Assembly (NCBI GenBank): GCA_017940005.1
Contig: JAGAZO010000003.1
Location: forward strand, 109,976-173,975
Source of the DNA: Treponema sp.
GTDB lineage: Bacteria; Spirochaetota; Spirochaetia; Treponematales; Treponemataceae
Direction: 5' to 3'
Length of the DNA stretch: 64,000 nucleotides
Shown: one piece after another, positions 27,666 through 34,469 of the stretch
Layout of the letters: each line of letters opens with the position of its first letter
Numbering within the stretch: position 1 is the first letter of the stretch
Notes under the pieces: model-generated
What the model saw: only the letters and a program-made list of their open reading frames with translations
Told to the model about the DNA's origin: nothing
Database searches by the model: none
Position numbers and translations under genes: made by a program

Positions 27666-28055
27666 ATGTGTGCAGCACATCGCAAATCTGTTCGCTTTGA
27701 CGACATTGGCAAAATAGAAGCTCCACAAATCTGCGCGTTGCCTGGCGTGCTCGACAATATAAGCAGAGACGGGTGCAAAGTGCGTTTCCCGTTTTCCGTA
27801 GTCGTTGACCTTGAAAATGAATACGAACTAAAAGTAACGCCTGCGCAAAAAGCGGGAGAAAACATTCACGAGCCGTTTACTGTTTTGTGTCGTCCGCGAT
27901 GGGTGCGCGATGAAAGCGGCACGACAGAAATAGGCTTCAGCATTTTGCATTCGCCTGAATATAACCGTGTCGTTTCATATATTGAAAGCCTTGCCGAAGA
28001 AGAAAACCTTGCAGTAGAAAATCAAATAGCTGGCACAGTATGTCGGTTTGCATAG
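27666..28055 (+). CDS. PilZ-domain cyclic-di-GMP-binding protein
   Basis: 129 residues from ATG 27666; a TTG two codons upstream is less likely. A single PilZ domain fills the protein. Both halves of the c-di-GMP site are present: Arg-Lys-Ser-Val-Arg (RxxxR) near residue 6 and Asn-Ile-Ser-Arg-Asp-Gly ([D/N]xSxxG) about 25 residues later. So the protein should bind c-di-GMP and pass the signal to an unknown partner, perhaps for motility or surface behaviour. The downstream methyltransferase gene overlaps its end by 16 bases, so the two are in one operon. Confidence 0.85.
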   Translation: MCAAHRKSVRFDDIGKIEAPQICALPGVLDNISRDGCKVRFPFSVVVDLENEYELKVTPAQKAGENIHEPFTVLCRPRWVRDESGTTEIGFSILHSPEYNRVVSYIESLAEEENLAVENQIAGTVCRFA

Positions 28056-29086
28056 AAAAACTCTCTGGCACAGCGTTTCTTTCATTTCCTGACATGTACG
28101 ATTATCTTGTTGCAGAATTGCGCGAGCGTTTTGGCTGCAATATGTCCGCTGCGCTCCCTGTGACACCCACGCGCAGTGAGCATGCACTGCCACCGTTGCA
28201 CAAGGCAGCACGTTACGGCGATATGCTGTATGTAGAGCGCGCATTTGTTGCTCAAACTACAGAAGAGTGCGCTTCGTTTTCCGCCATTCCCTATTTTTGT
28301 CGGTGTGCACTGACAGAGCCGTTTTTGCTCCACTTTGACTCCATCGGCGAAGCAGCGAATGCGCTCAAAAACGTGCAGCGCAACTGGGCGCCGTACACGT
28401 ATCAGTTTTTCAGACGGAGCGCGCTCATTCAAGAAAAGCTGCCATATGTGAATCTCAAAGCGCGGACATTTCCGTGCCGCGTGCCGAAGTCGCCGATTGG
28501 ATTATACACGCTGCTTGACGAGCACACGATTCTTGCTTCCAGCGCCACGACAAGTTTTTTGCCTTCTGGCGCAATCCAGTTTGCAGAAAATCACACAGAG
28601 CCGCCGAGCCGCGCGTACTTAAAATTGCAGGAGGCGCTCACGATGATGCAGCTCTTGTTTGACGTAGAACTGCCGCAAAACGGGGCGCGCTGTTTTGAAG
28701 CGGGCGCGAGTCCTGGCGGCTGGACATGGCAACTTGTGCAGCTTGGATGCACTGTGCTCGCCGTTGACCGCTCGCCGCTTGCGAGGCAGCTCATGGAAAA
28801 CAGCCTTGTCACGTTCCGCGCGCACGATGCATTCACTATTCCTGTGCAAGAGATAGGCGCGTGCGACTGGGTGTTCAGCGACGTCATTTGCTACCCCGCG
28901 CGGCTGTACGAGTGGATTCAAAAATGGCTTGCGGTCGGCCTTGCCAAGAACATGATTTGCACGATTAAAATGCAAGGCGCGATTGACTGGCAGCTTGTTG
29001 ACAAGTTTGCCGCGATTCCCAACAGCCGCGTCGTGCACTTAAACTATAACAAGCACGAGCTCACGTGGTTGCACTGCGAAAAATAA
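28040..29086 (+). CDS. FtsJ-like (RlmM-type) SAM-dependent RNA methyltransferase
   Basis: 348 residues. The C-terminal half has the Rossmann methyltransferase core with motif I Cys-Phe-Glu-Ala-Gly-Ala-Ser-Pro-Gly-Gly-Trp-Thr-Trp-Gln-Leu (about residues 214-228), Ala-Val-Asp-Arg-Ser-Pro after it, Asp-Trp-Val-Phe-Ser-Asp (about 275) and Cys-Thr-Ile-Lys-Met (about 310), which matches the K-D-K catalytic pattern of FtsJ/RrmJ ribose 2'-O-methyltransferases. The N-terminal half has a THUMP-like look. Closest known layout is RlmM, which methylates C2498 of 23S rRNA in E. coli; the target here is an inference. Starts inside the last codons of the PilZ gene. Confidence 0.75.
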   Translation: MSVCIEKLSGTAFLSFPDMYDYLVAELRERFGCNMSAALPVTPTRSEHALPPLHKAARYGDMLYVERAFVAQTTEECASFSAIPYFCRCALTEPFLLHFDSIGEAANALKNVQRNWAPYTYQFFRRSALIQEKLPYVNLKARTFPCRVPKSPIGLYTLLDEHTILASSATTSFLPSGAIQFAENHTEPPSRAYLKLQEALTMMQLLFDVELPQNGARCFEAGASPGGWTWQLVQLGCTVLAVDRSPLARQLMENSLVTFRAHDAFTIPVQEIGACDWVFSDVICYPARLYEWIQKWLAVGLAKNMICTIKMQGAIDWQLVDKFAAIPNSRVVHLNYNKHELTWLHCEK

Positions 29087-29297
29087 ATATAGCTTTTTTG
29101 GAGCAGCTCTTTTTGCAAACCGCCCTTCCGTTGCTTGCTCACGCGCGGCGTCCTCGCCTGCCTGACCTGACTGCCGACTTGCCTGGCAGCAGACAGGACG
29201 GCAGGCTTGCGGTCGCTGCTCCTCCTGCCGTGCGGCAGGAGGGCACAACTCCACGGCGGGCTATGCTGCATGTGAACATGTGCGCTGTTTTGCAGAA
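29087..29297. repeat. Palindrome-rich intergenic segment, 3' of prmC
   Basis: GC-rich spacer between convergent genes. It holds a perfect hairpin CCTCCTGCCG-TG-CGGCAGGAGG (29221-29242) and further CTGCC/GGCAG pairs. GCTTGCTCACGCGCGG at 29133-29148 occurs exactly, in inverse orientation, inside the prmC insertion at 30147-30162. It appears to belong to the same repeat family as that insertion. Confidence 0.55.
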
Positions 29298-30602
29298 TTA
29301 CTGATGCTCCGCGTATCCGACTGTGACGCGCGGAAGTCCCGCCAAGTCGCAGTGCGTCGCAACAGCTGCAAAGCCCGCCGCGCGCAAAAGCTCGGCAGTT
29401 TGGCTTGCATTGTATTCGCCGCTTTCTACAAAAAATGCACCGCCGTCTGCGAGGTGCGCATATGCAAGCGGCACAAGCCGTCTCATTACAGCAAGTCCGT
29501 CGCTTTTGCGCGCGGCGGGCAGCGTAGTAATGTGAACACTGCGCATGCATTCACTCGATTCGGGAAGCGTTGCAGCTTCAGAAATAGCGCGCGCATCGTG
29601 CGCTGCTGCATCTCCGTCGAGTGCAAGGCGCGGCTCGCTTCTGCCGTCTTGCAACAATATGTCTACTTCATCGTGCGGCACATACGGCGGATTTGCAACG
29701 ATGATGTCAAATTGCGCATTGTCGGGCACTGCGTGGAGCAAGTCGCCATGCGCAAATGCGGTGCGTGAAAGTTGCTCATTTGGCAAGAGCCGCGCCGCGT
29801 TTTGCTGTGCAACTTCAAGCGCGCTGGCAGAAATGTCTGTGAGCGTGAGCGTATGCGCTATGCCGCGCGCTGCAAGTTCGCGCGAAATGCTTATGCCGAC
29901 GCAACCGCTTCCCGTGCACACATCTACAATGCGCAACATAGCTGCGCTCGCTGTTGTTTTTGCATAATCAGCATGCGGCAGGGAAATGCCACCTAGCCCG
30001 CGCTGGAGCGGGCGGCGGGGCTGCTGCAATGCCACGTTAGGCGAATTGTCTTCAGAACTGCTGTCGGCGTTTTCAAGCAGCGGCATTTCGTGAAATGCCC
30101 CGCCGAGTGCCCGCCTGTCAGTTTGAGTTGTTGGACAGGCGGAGCACCGCGCGTGAGCAAGCCGCGCAAGTGCGGCTCTTCCAGCAGCATGCTCCGAAAT
30201 ATTAATAATGTGTTTAGCGCGCTGCTTTTCCGTTTGCTGCGACTGCTCGTCAGTGCGTTGAGTCGATGTGCCGCCGCGCCGCATGATTTCTGCGAGTGCA
30301 AGCTCGACGAGCAGCTCCGTGTCTGGTTTGGGAATGAGCACATCTTTTGTTACAAGAAAATCGAGCGCGTAAAACTCCTTGTGCCCAGTGATGTACGCGA
30401 CGGGCAGCCCCGTTTTTCGCAAACGGAGCGCATCGGTGAACGCGCTGTAGTGCGCGGGAGAAAGCTCTTCGTCACGGTGAGCGAGCACATACGATTTTTC
30501 ACGCCCAATGCAATGTGCAAGCAGCACGCTGGCATCGAGCGCGGCAGTGGGCGAAGCGGCAAGTTCTGTAATGCCTTCGCGGCGGGCAGTGTGGAGCGTC
30601 AT
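29298..30602 (-). CDS. prmC: PrmC release-factor glutamine methyltransferase with two in-frame insertions
   Basis: 434 residues from ATG 30602, against about 280 for the family. The start is fixed by the copy fused to prfA at 31659. Residues 1-110 are the helical substrate domain, including Tyr-Ile-Thr-Gly-His-Lys-Glu-Phe-Tyr and Leu-Ile-Pro-Lys-Pro-Asp-Thr-Glu. Residues 223-238 hold motif I (Val-Asp-Val-Cys-Thr-Gly-Ser-Gly-Cys-Val-Gly), and Asn-Pro-Pro-Tyr at 304-307 is the glutamine-binding active site. The enzyme methylates the GGQ glutamine of release factors RF1 and RF2. Two extra blocks are present: about 111-221 and about 331-367. The first is made of palindrome-rich DNA and reads Ala/Arg/Gln-rich low-complexity protein; all catalytic motifs are intact on both sides, so the enzyme may be functional. 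Downstream of prfA on the same strand, but separated from it by a cassette. Confidence 0.9.
   Translation of the reverse strand: MTLHTARREGITELAASPTAALDASVLLAHCIGREKSYVLAHRDEELSPAHYSAFTDALRLRKTGLPVAYITGHKEFYALDFLVTKDVLIPKPDTELLVELALAEIMRRGGTSTQRTDEQSQQTEKQRAKHIINISEHAAGRAALARLAHARCSACPTTQTDRRALGGAFHEMPLLENADSSSEDNSPNVALQQPRRPLQRGLGGISLPHADYAKTTASAAMLRIVDVCTGSGCVGISISRELAARGIAHTLTLTDISASALEVAQQNAARLLPNEQLSRTAFAHGDLLHAVPDNAQFDIIVANPPYVPHDEVDILLQDGRSEPRLALDGDAAAHDARAISEAATLPESSECMRSVHITTLPAARKSDGLAVMRRLVPLAYAHLADGGAFFVESGEYNASQTAELLRAAGFAAVATHCDLAGLPRVTVGYAEHQ
29940..30272. repeat. Palindrome-rich insertion inside prmC
   Basis: About 333 bp that keep the prmC frame. Hairpins: GCCCGC/GCGGGC (29996-30013), GGCATTTC-GT-GAAATGCC (30082-30099), CCGCCTGTC/GACAGGCGG (30111-30142), GCCGC/GCGGC (30161-30176). 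Such in-frame palindromic elements recall the Rickettsia RPE type. Confidence 0.65.
30505..30602. repeat. 98-bp direct repeat, copy A (5' end of intact prmC)
   Basis: Identical at 97 of 98 positions to 31562-31659; the single difference is 30522 C versus 31579 T, silent in the reading frame. Confidence 0.95.
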
Positions 30603-30708
30603 GGGAGCAGTGTAGCATAATTGTGATGAAAAAAGAAATAGTGTGAGTGAGATGTCACTAAGTGAGGCAAAACTATGTGAATTGCGCGGTAAAATACTGC
30701 TGTAATAA

Positions 30709-30737
30709 TTGCACATTTTTGGTGGCTATTGTACAAT
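30709..30737 (+). promoter_or_regulatory. Sigma70-like promoter of the GHKL/STAS cassette
   Basis: TTGCAC (30709-30714), 17-bp spacer, TACAAT (30732-30737), five bases before ATG 30743. It lies within the inserted segment, so the cassette carries its own promoter. Confidence 0.65.
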
Positions 30738-30742
30738 GAATT

Positions 30743-31294
30743 ATGCTTTTCGCAGATAGCATTGATGCGTATATATCTGATTACCGCTCTGTTTCGTTTG
30801 CGCTTGAATCTTTTGCAAAGTTCCGCGACATATTCAATGCGCGCCTTGATGCATTTATTTCGCGTACAAAACAGTATCTTGTGGCGGCGATTATCGGCGA
30901 AATCGGCAACAACACGTTTGACCATAACTATGTCTATCAATCTGGCAAACCAAAGGGCGTCTATTTTTTGCACGATGAAAAAGCTAATGTTGCCGTGCTT
31001 GCTGATTATGGGAGCGGCATTCGTACAACGCTTTCAAAAATAAAGCATGATATTGCGAGCGACGAAGATGCTTTGCACATAGCTTTTACGCAGATGATTT
31101 CAGGGCGCGCGCCTGAACAGCGTGGGAATGGATTGAAATTTGTCTGCAAAACAATATGCGAGCGCAATTGGGAGCTTTATTTTCATTCGGGGGCAGCATT
31201 TGCTGCAATACAAAACGGCAAGATAACATTTTCCCAATCTAATTACACAGTTTCTGGTTGTCTTGCTGTAGTGCACTGGGAGGCGTGCGTATGA
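30743..31294 (+). CDS. GHKL-type ATPase (histidine-kinase-like ATP-binding protein)
   Basis: 183 residues. The ATP-binding motifs of GHKL proteins are in order: N box Ile-Gly-Glu-Ile-Gly-Asn-Asn (about 51-57), G1 box Asp-Tyr-Gly-Ser-Gly-Ile (about 90-95), and G2 box Gln-Arg-Gly-Asn-Gly-Leu (about 125-130). There is no histidine phospho-acceptor domain, receiver or membrane segment, so it is a stand-alone ATPase or kinase domain, as in anti-sigma kinases such as SpoIIAB. It overlaps the STAS-like gene by ATGA, and such GHKL/DUF4325 pairs recur in bacterial genomes with no settled role. A kinase/anti-antagonist switch is an inference; there is no sigma factor gene nearby. The cassette sits between 98-bp direct repeats. 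Confidence 0.8.
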   Translation: MLFADSIDAYISDYRSVSFALESFAKFRDIFNARLDAFISRTKQYLVAAIIGEIGNNTFDHNYVYQSGKPKGVYFLHDEKANVAVLADYGSGIRTTLSKIKHDIASDEDALHIAFTQMISGRAPEQRGNGLKFVCKTICERNWELYFHSGAAFAAIQNGKITFSQSNYTVSGCLAVVHWEACV

Positions 31295-31557
31295 CTATCA
31301 ACATAGCTGATTTTGGCGATGTGCTTGTTTCTCGACCTGCGGGGCGCGATGCGTTTTTAGGCGCGTCATCGTATTTGCTTGATGGAGCAGACAGTACGAC
31401 CGACTTTGTGTTGGACTTTGCAGGCGTAAAAGTGCTTACGCCGTCATGGGCAGATGAGTTTATCCGCGGACTTAAGGAAACATACTCTTCACATATTTCC
31501 TATATCAACACTGACAACGAATCTGTAAAAGCGTCGCTTGACATTTTAACTGCGTAG
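31291..31557 (+). CDS. STAS-like DUF4325 protein
   Basis: 88 residues from ATG 31291, which overlaps the previous stop by four bases. The DUF4325 core is clear: Phe-Val-Leu-Asp-Phe-Ala-Gly-Val-Lys-Val-Leu-Thr-Pro-Ser-Trp-Ala-Asp-Glu-Phe (about residues 44-62), where a strand leads to the Thr-Pro-Ser phosphate-loop region like that of STAS-type anti-sigma antagonists. The Ser is a possible phosphorylation site for the adjacent GHKL protein (inference). The stop codon ends only five bases before the downstream 98-bp repeat, so the cassette is compact. Confidence 0.8.
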   Translation: MTINIADFGDVLVSRPAGRDAFLGASSYLLDGADSTTDFVLDFAGVKVLTPSWADEFIRGLKETYSSHISYINTDNESVKASLDILTA

Positions 31558-31659
31558 TTTGCCAATGCAATGTGCAAGTAGCACGCTGGCATCGAGCGCG
31601 GCAGTGGGCGAAGCGGCAAGTTCTGTAATGCCTTCGCGGCGGGCAGTGTGGAGCGTCAT
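31546..31659 (-). pseudogene. Truncated 5' copy of prmC fused to the end of prfA
   Basis: Reads the first 33 residues of PrmC (Met-Thr-Leu-His-Thr-Ala through Cys-Ile-Gly), then Lys-Leu-Arg-Ser and a TAA. Its ATG overlaps the prfA TGA by four bases (ATGA, 31656-31659), the usual arrangement of a prfA-prmC operon. It marks where prmC originally stood. Confidence 0.9.
31562..31659. repeat. 98-bp direct repeat, copy B
   Basis: Copy of 30505-30602 with one mismatch. Together the copies flank 30603-31561, the segment that holds the GHKL/STAS cassette. Confidence 0.95.
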
Positions 31660-32750
31660 TGCGCTTTGTCGAGTTCGCTCACGTCTGCTTTGAGCTGCTC
31701 TTCTTTTGCGTACACGTTGAGCGCGTCGAGCATGTCGTCCATGTAGCCGAGCATAAACTGGTCGAGCTTGTAGAGCGTCACATTGATGCGATGGTCGGTG
31801 ACGCGATTTTGCGGAAAATTGTATGTACGTATGCGCTCGCTTCTGTCGCCTGAGCCCACCATAGATTTTCGCGCTGCGTCGCGTTCCGCATGTTTTTTAC
31901 TTTCTTCTAAATCGAACAAGCGCGCGCGCAACACGCGGAACGCTTTAGCCTTGTTTTTGATTTGGCTTTTTTCGTCCTGCTGAATGACGACAAGTCCTGT
32001 AGGAATATGCGTCAGGCGCACCGCTGAATCTGTCGTGTTCACGCACTGACCGCCCGGTCCGCCTGCGCGCATGACGTCTATGCGCACATCGTCAGGCTTT
32101 ATAACGATGTCAGTTTCTTCTGCTTCGGGCAGGACTGCGACAGTGACCGTGCTCGTGTGAATCCGCCCCTGCGCTTCTGTTGTGGGAACGCGCTGCACGC
32201 GATGAACACCGCCTTCCCAGCGCAACGTGCCGTACACAAATTTGCCGCTGAGCGAAAACGAAATTTCTTTGTAGCCGCCCACTTCTGTTTCCGTTGCGTT
32301 CAACAGCTCGTACTTCCAGCCTTTCATCTCTGCAAAGCGCGTATACATTTCGTACAAGTCTGCGACAAAAAGAGAAGCTTCGTCTCCACCGACACCGTTT
32401 CGTATTTCCACAATAATATTTTTTTCGTCGAGCGGGTCGGGCGGTATCAATTTGAGCTTTATTTTTTCTTCGAGCTGTGGTTTTTGCTCTTCAAGCATTT
32501 TGAGCTCTTCGCGCGCCATCTCTTTCATCTCGTGGTCGTCTTCATTTGTAATCATCACGGTGTCGTCTTCAATGCTTTTGAGAATTTTTTTATATTCATC
32601 GTACAGCGCAATAACTTCTGCAAGGTGACCGTGCTCGCGCATGACATCTTTGTACGCAGCCACATCTTTGACAATGTCGGGATTCATAATCTGCGCGTCA
32701 AGCTCGTCAAAACGTGTTTTGCAGTCTGCAAGTTTTTTCAACAAATCCAT
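31656..32750 (-). CDS. prfA: Peptide chain release factor 1
   Basis: 364 residues. The peptidyl-tRNA hydrolysis motif Gly-Gly-Pro-Gly-Gly-Gln lies at about 228-234. The codon-recognition site has Arg-Val-Pro-Thr-Thr-Glu, the PxT type of RF1 (stop codons UAA and UAG), not the SPF of RF2. N-terminal helical domain and C-terminal Lys/Arg-rich segment are complete. It ends in Asp-Lys-Ala-Gln and a TGA that overlaps the start of the truncated prmC copy. The GGQ glutamine is the substrate of PrmC, whose intact gene is now about 1 kb further on. Confidence 0.97.
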   Translation of the reverse strand: MDLLKKLADCKTRFDELDAQIMNPDIVKDVAAYKDVMREHGHLAEVIALYDEYKKILKSIEDDTVMITNEDDHEMKEMAREELKMLEEQKPQLEEKIKLKLIPPDPLDEKNIIVEIRNGVGGDEASLFVADLYEMYTRFAEMKGWKYELLNATETEVGGYKEISFSLSGKFVYGTLRWEGGVHRVQRVPTTEAQGRIHTSTVTVAVLPEAEETDIVIKPDDVRIDVMRAGGPGGQCVNTTDSAVRLTHIPTGLVVIQQDEKSQIKNKAKAFRVLRARLFDLEESKKHAERDAARKSMVGSGDRSERIRTYNFPQNRVTDHRINVTLYKLDQFMLGYMDDMLDALNVYAKEEQLKADVSELDKAQ

Positions 32751-32790
32751 AACACGCTATGGTATACGATATGACGCAAAATTGCAATTA

Positions 32791-32861
32791 AGGGGAAAAG
32801 CCTTTCCCCTGCCGCGCACGCTGTTGCGCGGCACCCCATTCTCCTAGGGGCGCTGCCCCTA
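32791..32861. repeat. Three adjacent hairpins upstream of prfA
   Basis: AGGGGAAA/TTTCCCCT (32791-32810), GCCGCGCA/TGCGCGGC (32811-32832) and TAGGGGC/GCCCCTA (32845-32861), the last with a three-base loop. All arms are perfect. It looks like a compound palindromic repeat of the REP kind and also could end transcription between the divergent prfA and AGCS genes. Confidence 0.65.
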
Positions 32862-32908
32862 AAACCCTGTGCTGCTCTAGACAATGCTAAAAGCATGTTG
32901 CTATTCGG

Positions 32909-32938
32909 TTGTCATGTGTCGTTACTTTATGATATACT
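32909..32938 (+). promoter_or_regulatory. Promoter of the AGCS symporter gene
   Basis: TTGTCA (32909-32914), 18-bp spacer, TATACT (32933-32938). The predicted leader is about 95 nt and contains the hairpin at 32980-33024. Confidence 0.6.
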
Positions 32939-32979
32939 TATGATTTATTATAGAAAATTTCGCAATCATTTTTGCGAGC

Positions 32980-33030
32980 AATGGCATGTGCCTGTTGGTA
33001 AATAGGCATTATTTCAATGCCATTTTTTAC
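32980..33030 (+). terminator. Attenuator-like hairpin in the AGCS leader
   Basis: AATGGCAT (32980-32987) pairs with ATGCCATT (33017-33024); the loop contains an inner GTGCCT/AGGCAT pair. A run of T (33023-33028) follows, then the ribosome binding site GGGGG ten bases later. It has the form of an intrinsic terminator placed just before the gene. Confidence 0.45.
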
Positions 33031-33039
33031 GGGGGTTGT

Positions 33040-34437
33040 ATGTTTTCACAAATCAATTCGATTTTAAATGCTGTTGACGACAAGGTATGGGGCTTGTGGC
33101 TCATCGTGCTCATCCTTGCTACAGGCATCTTGCTTACGCTGCGCCTCAAAGGGTTGCAGTTTTCAAAACTTGGCAGCGCGATTAGAGCAATCGGTAAAAA
33201 GTCAGACGAAGGGAGCGGCGAAGTGTCAAGCCTTGGCGCGTTGTGTACAGCGCTCTCTGCAACTATAGGCACAGGTAACATCGTTGGTGTGGCGACTGCG
33301 ATTGCAGCAGGAGGACCCGGCGCGCTTTTTTGGATGTGGCTTGCAGCTCTCTTCGGCATGGCGACAAAATATGCTGAATGCCTGCTCGCGTTTCATTACC
33401 GCGAAGTTACGGCTGACGGTCACATTTTAGGCGGTCCATTTTATACAATTGAAAAGGGCATGGGCACAAAATGGAAGCCGTTTGCAAAATTGTTTGCCGT
33501 GTTTGGTACTGTTACTGGCCTTTTTGGCATGGGAACATTCACACAAGTGAACAGCATTTCAAGCGCAATCAACACATTTTTTGACCCGCAAAACTTGTGG
33601 ACTGTTACACTTTTTGGCAATGAGTATTCATGGACAGTTGTCATAGCGGGCGTGCTCGTGGCAGTTTTTGCCGCACTCATAATCATCGGTGGGCTTAAAC
33701 GCATTGCGCGCGTATCTGAAATTCTTGTGCCGACAATGGCTGTCGTCTATGTGACGCTCGGTGTTGTCATCATTGTGGCGAACATCACCAAAGTGCCTGC
33801 TGCGCTTGCAGAAATTGTCACAGGCGCGTTCGGGTTTCGTGCCGCTGCTGGCGGTGCGCTTGGCACTATGTTCATAGCAATGCAAAAAGGAATAGCGCGT
33901 GGCATCTTTTCAAACGAAGCGGGACTCGGCTCTGCACCTATCGCAGCTTCTGCGGCAAAATCTGCAGAGCCAGTGCAGCAGGGGCTTGTCTCAATGACAG
34001 GCACATTTTTTGACACAATTATCATTTGCTCGATTACCGGCATTGTGATTGTGCTCGGCGGCACATGGAACACCGACTTGCAGGGCTATGCGATTACAAA
34101 CGCCGCGTTTATGCAAGGCATTCCTGTTGCGGGAAAGCTTATCTCGTTTTTTCTTATGGTATGCCTTGCGCTTTTTGCATTTACGACAATTCTTGGCTGG
34201 GATTACTACAGCGAGCGATGCCTTGAATATCTTTCTGGCGGCAATATGAATCTTGTTAAAACGTATCGCTGGCTCTACATCGTGTGCGTATTTTTTGGTC
34301 CGTACATGACGGTAAGCGCTGTATGGACAATTGCAGATATTGTCAACGGGCTTATGGCGGTGCCAAATATCATCTCGCTGCTTGCGCTTTCTGGCGTTGC
34401 TGTCAAATTGACGAATGATTACTTTACAAAATCTTAA
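33040..34437 (+). CDS. Sodium:alanine/glycine symporter (AGCS family)
   Basis: 465 residues from ATG 33040, preceded by GGGGG; an upstream in-frame ATG would add 18 non-family residues. Eleven or more membrane segments. AGCS signatures include Thr-Gly-Asn-Ile-Val-Gly-Val-Ala-Thr-Ala-Ile-Ala-Ala-Gly-Gly-Pro-Gly-Ala (about 90-107), Trp-Met-Trp-Leu-Ala-Ala-Leu-Phe-Gly-Met-Ala-Thr-Lys, and Gly-Ile-Phe-Ser-Asn-Glu-Ala-Gly-Leu-Gly-Ser-Ala-Pro near 290. The family takes up alanine, glycine or related amino acids with sodium across the inner membrane. It is a single-gene unit with its own promoter and a possible attenuator in the leader. Confidence 0.95.
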   Translation: MFSQINSILNAVDDKVWGLWLIVLILATGILLTLRLKGLQFSKLGSAIRAIGKKSDEGSGEVSSLGALCTALSATIGTGNIVGVATAIAAGGPGALFWMWLAALFGMATKYAECLLAFHYREVTADGHILGGPFYTIEKGMGTKWKPFAKLFAVFGTVTGLFGMGTFTQVNSISSAINTFFDPQNLWTVTLFGNEYSWTVVIAGVLVAVFAALIIIGGLKRIARVSEILVPTMAVVYVTLGVVIIVANITKVPAALAEIVTGAFGFRAAAGGALGTMFIAMQKGIARGIFSNEAGLGSAPIAASAAKSAEPVQQGLVSMTGTFFDTIIICSITGIVIVLGGTWNTDLQGYAITNAAFMQGIPVAGKLISFFLMVCLALFAFTTILGWDYYSERCLEYLSGGNMNLVKTYRWLYIVCVFFGPYMTVSAVWTIADIVNGLMAVPNIISLLALSGVAVKLTNDYFTKS

Positions 34438-34469
34438 AAATGCGATACATAATATTATAGTTAAAGAAT

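Noticed and set aside
29298..30602. prmC as a broken gene
   Set aside because: Although 150 residues too long, the frame is intact and all motifs are present, so it is kept as a coding gene with insertions.
30505..31659. Transposon origin of the 98-bp repeats
   Set aside because: No transposase or terminal inverted repeats are present in the 959-bp segment, so it is not listed as a mobile element.
32940..33040. Glycine riboswitch upstream of the AGCS symporter
   Set aside because: None of the conserved aptamer blocks is present; only simple hairpins are seen.
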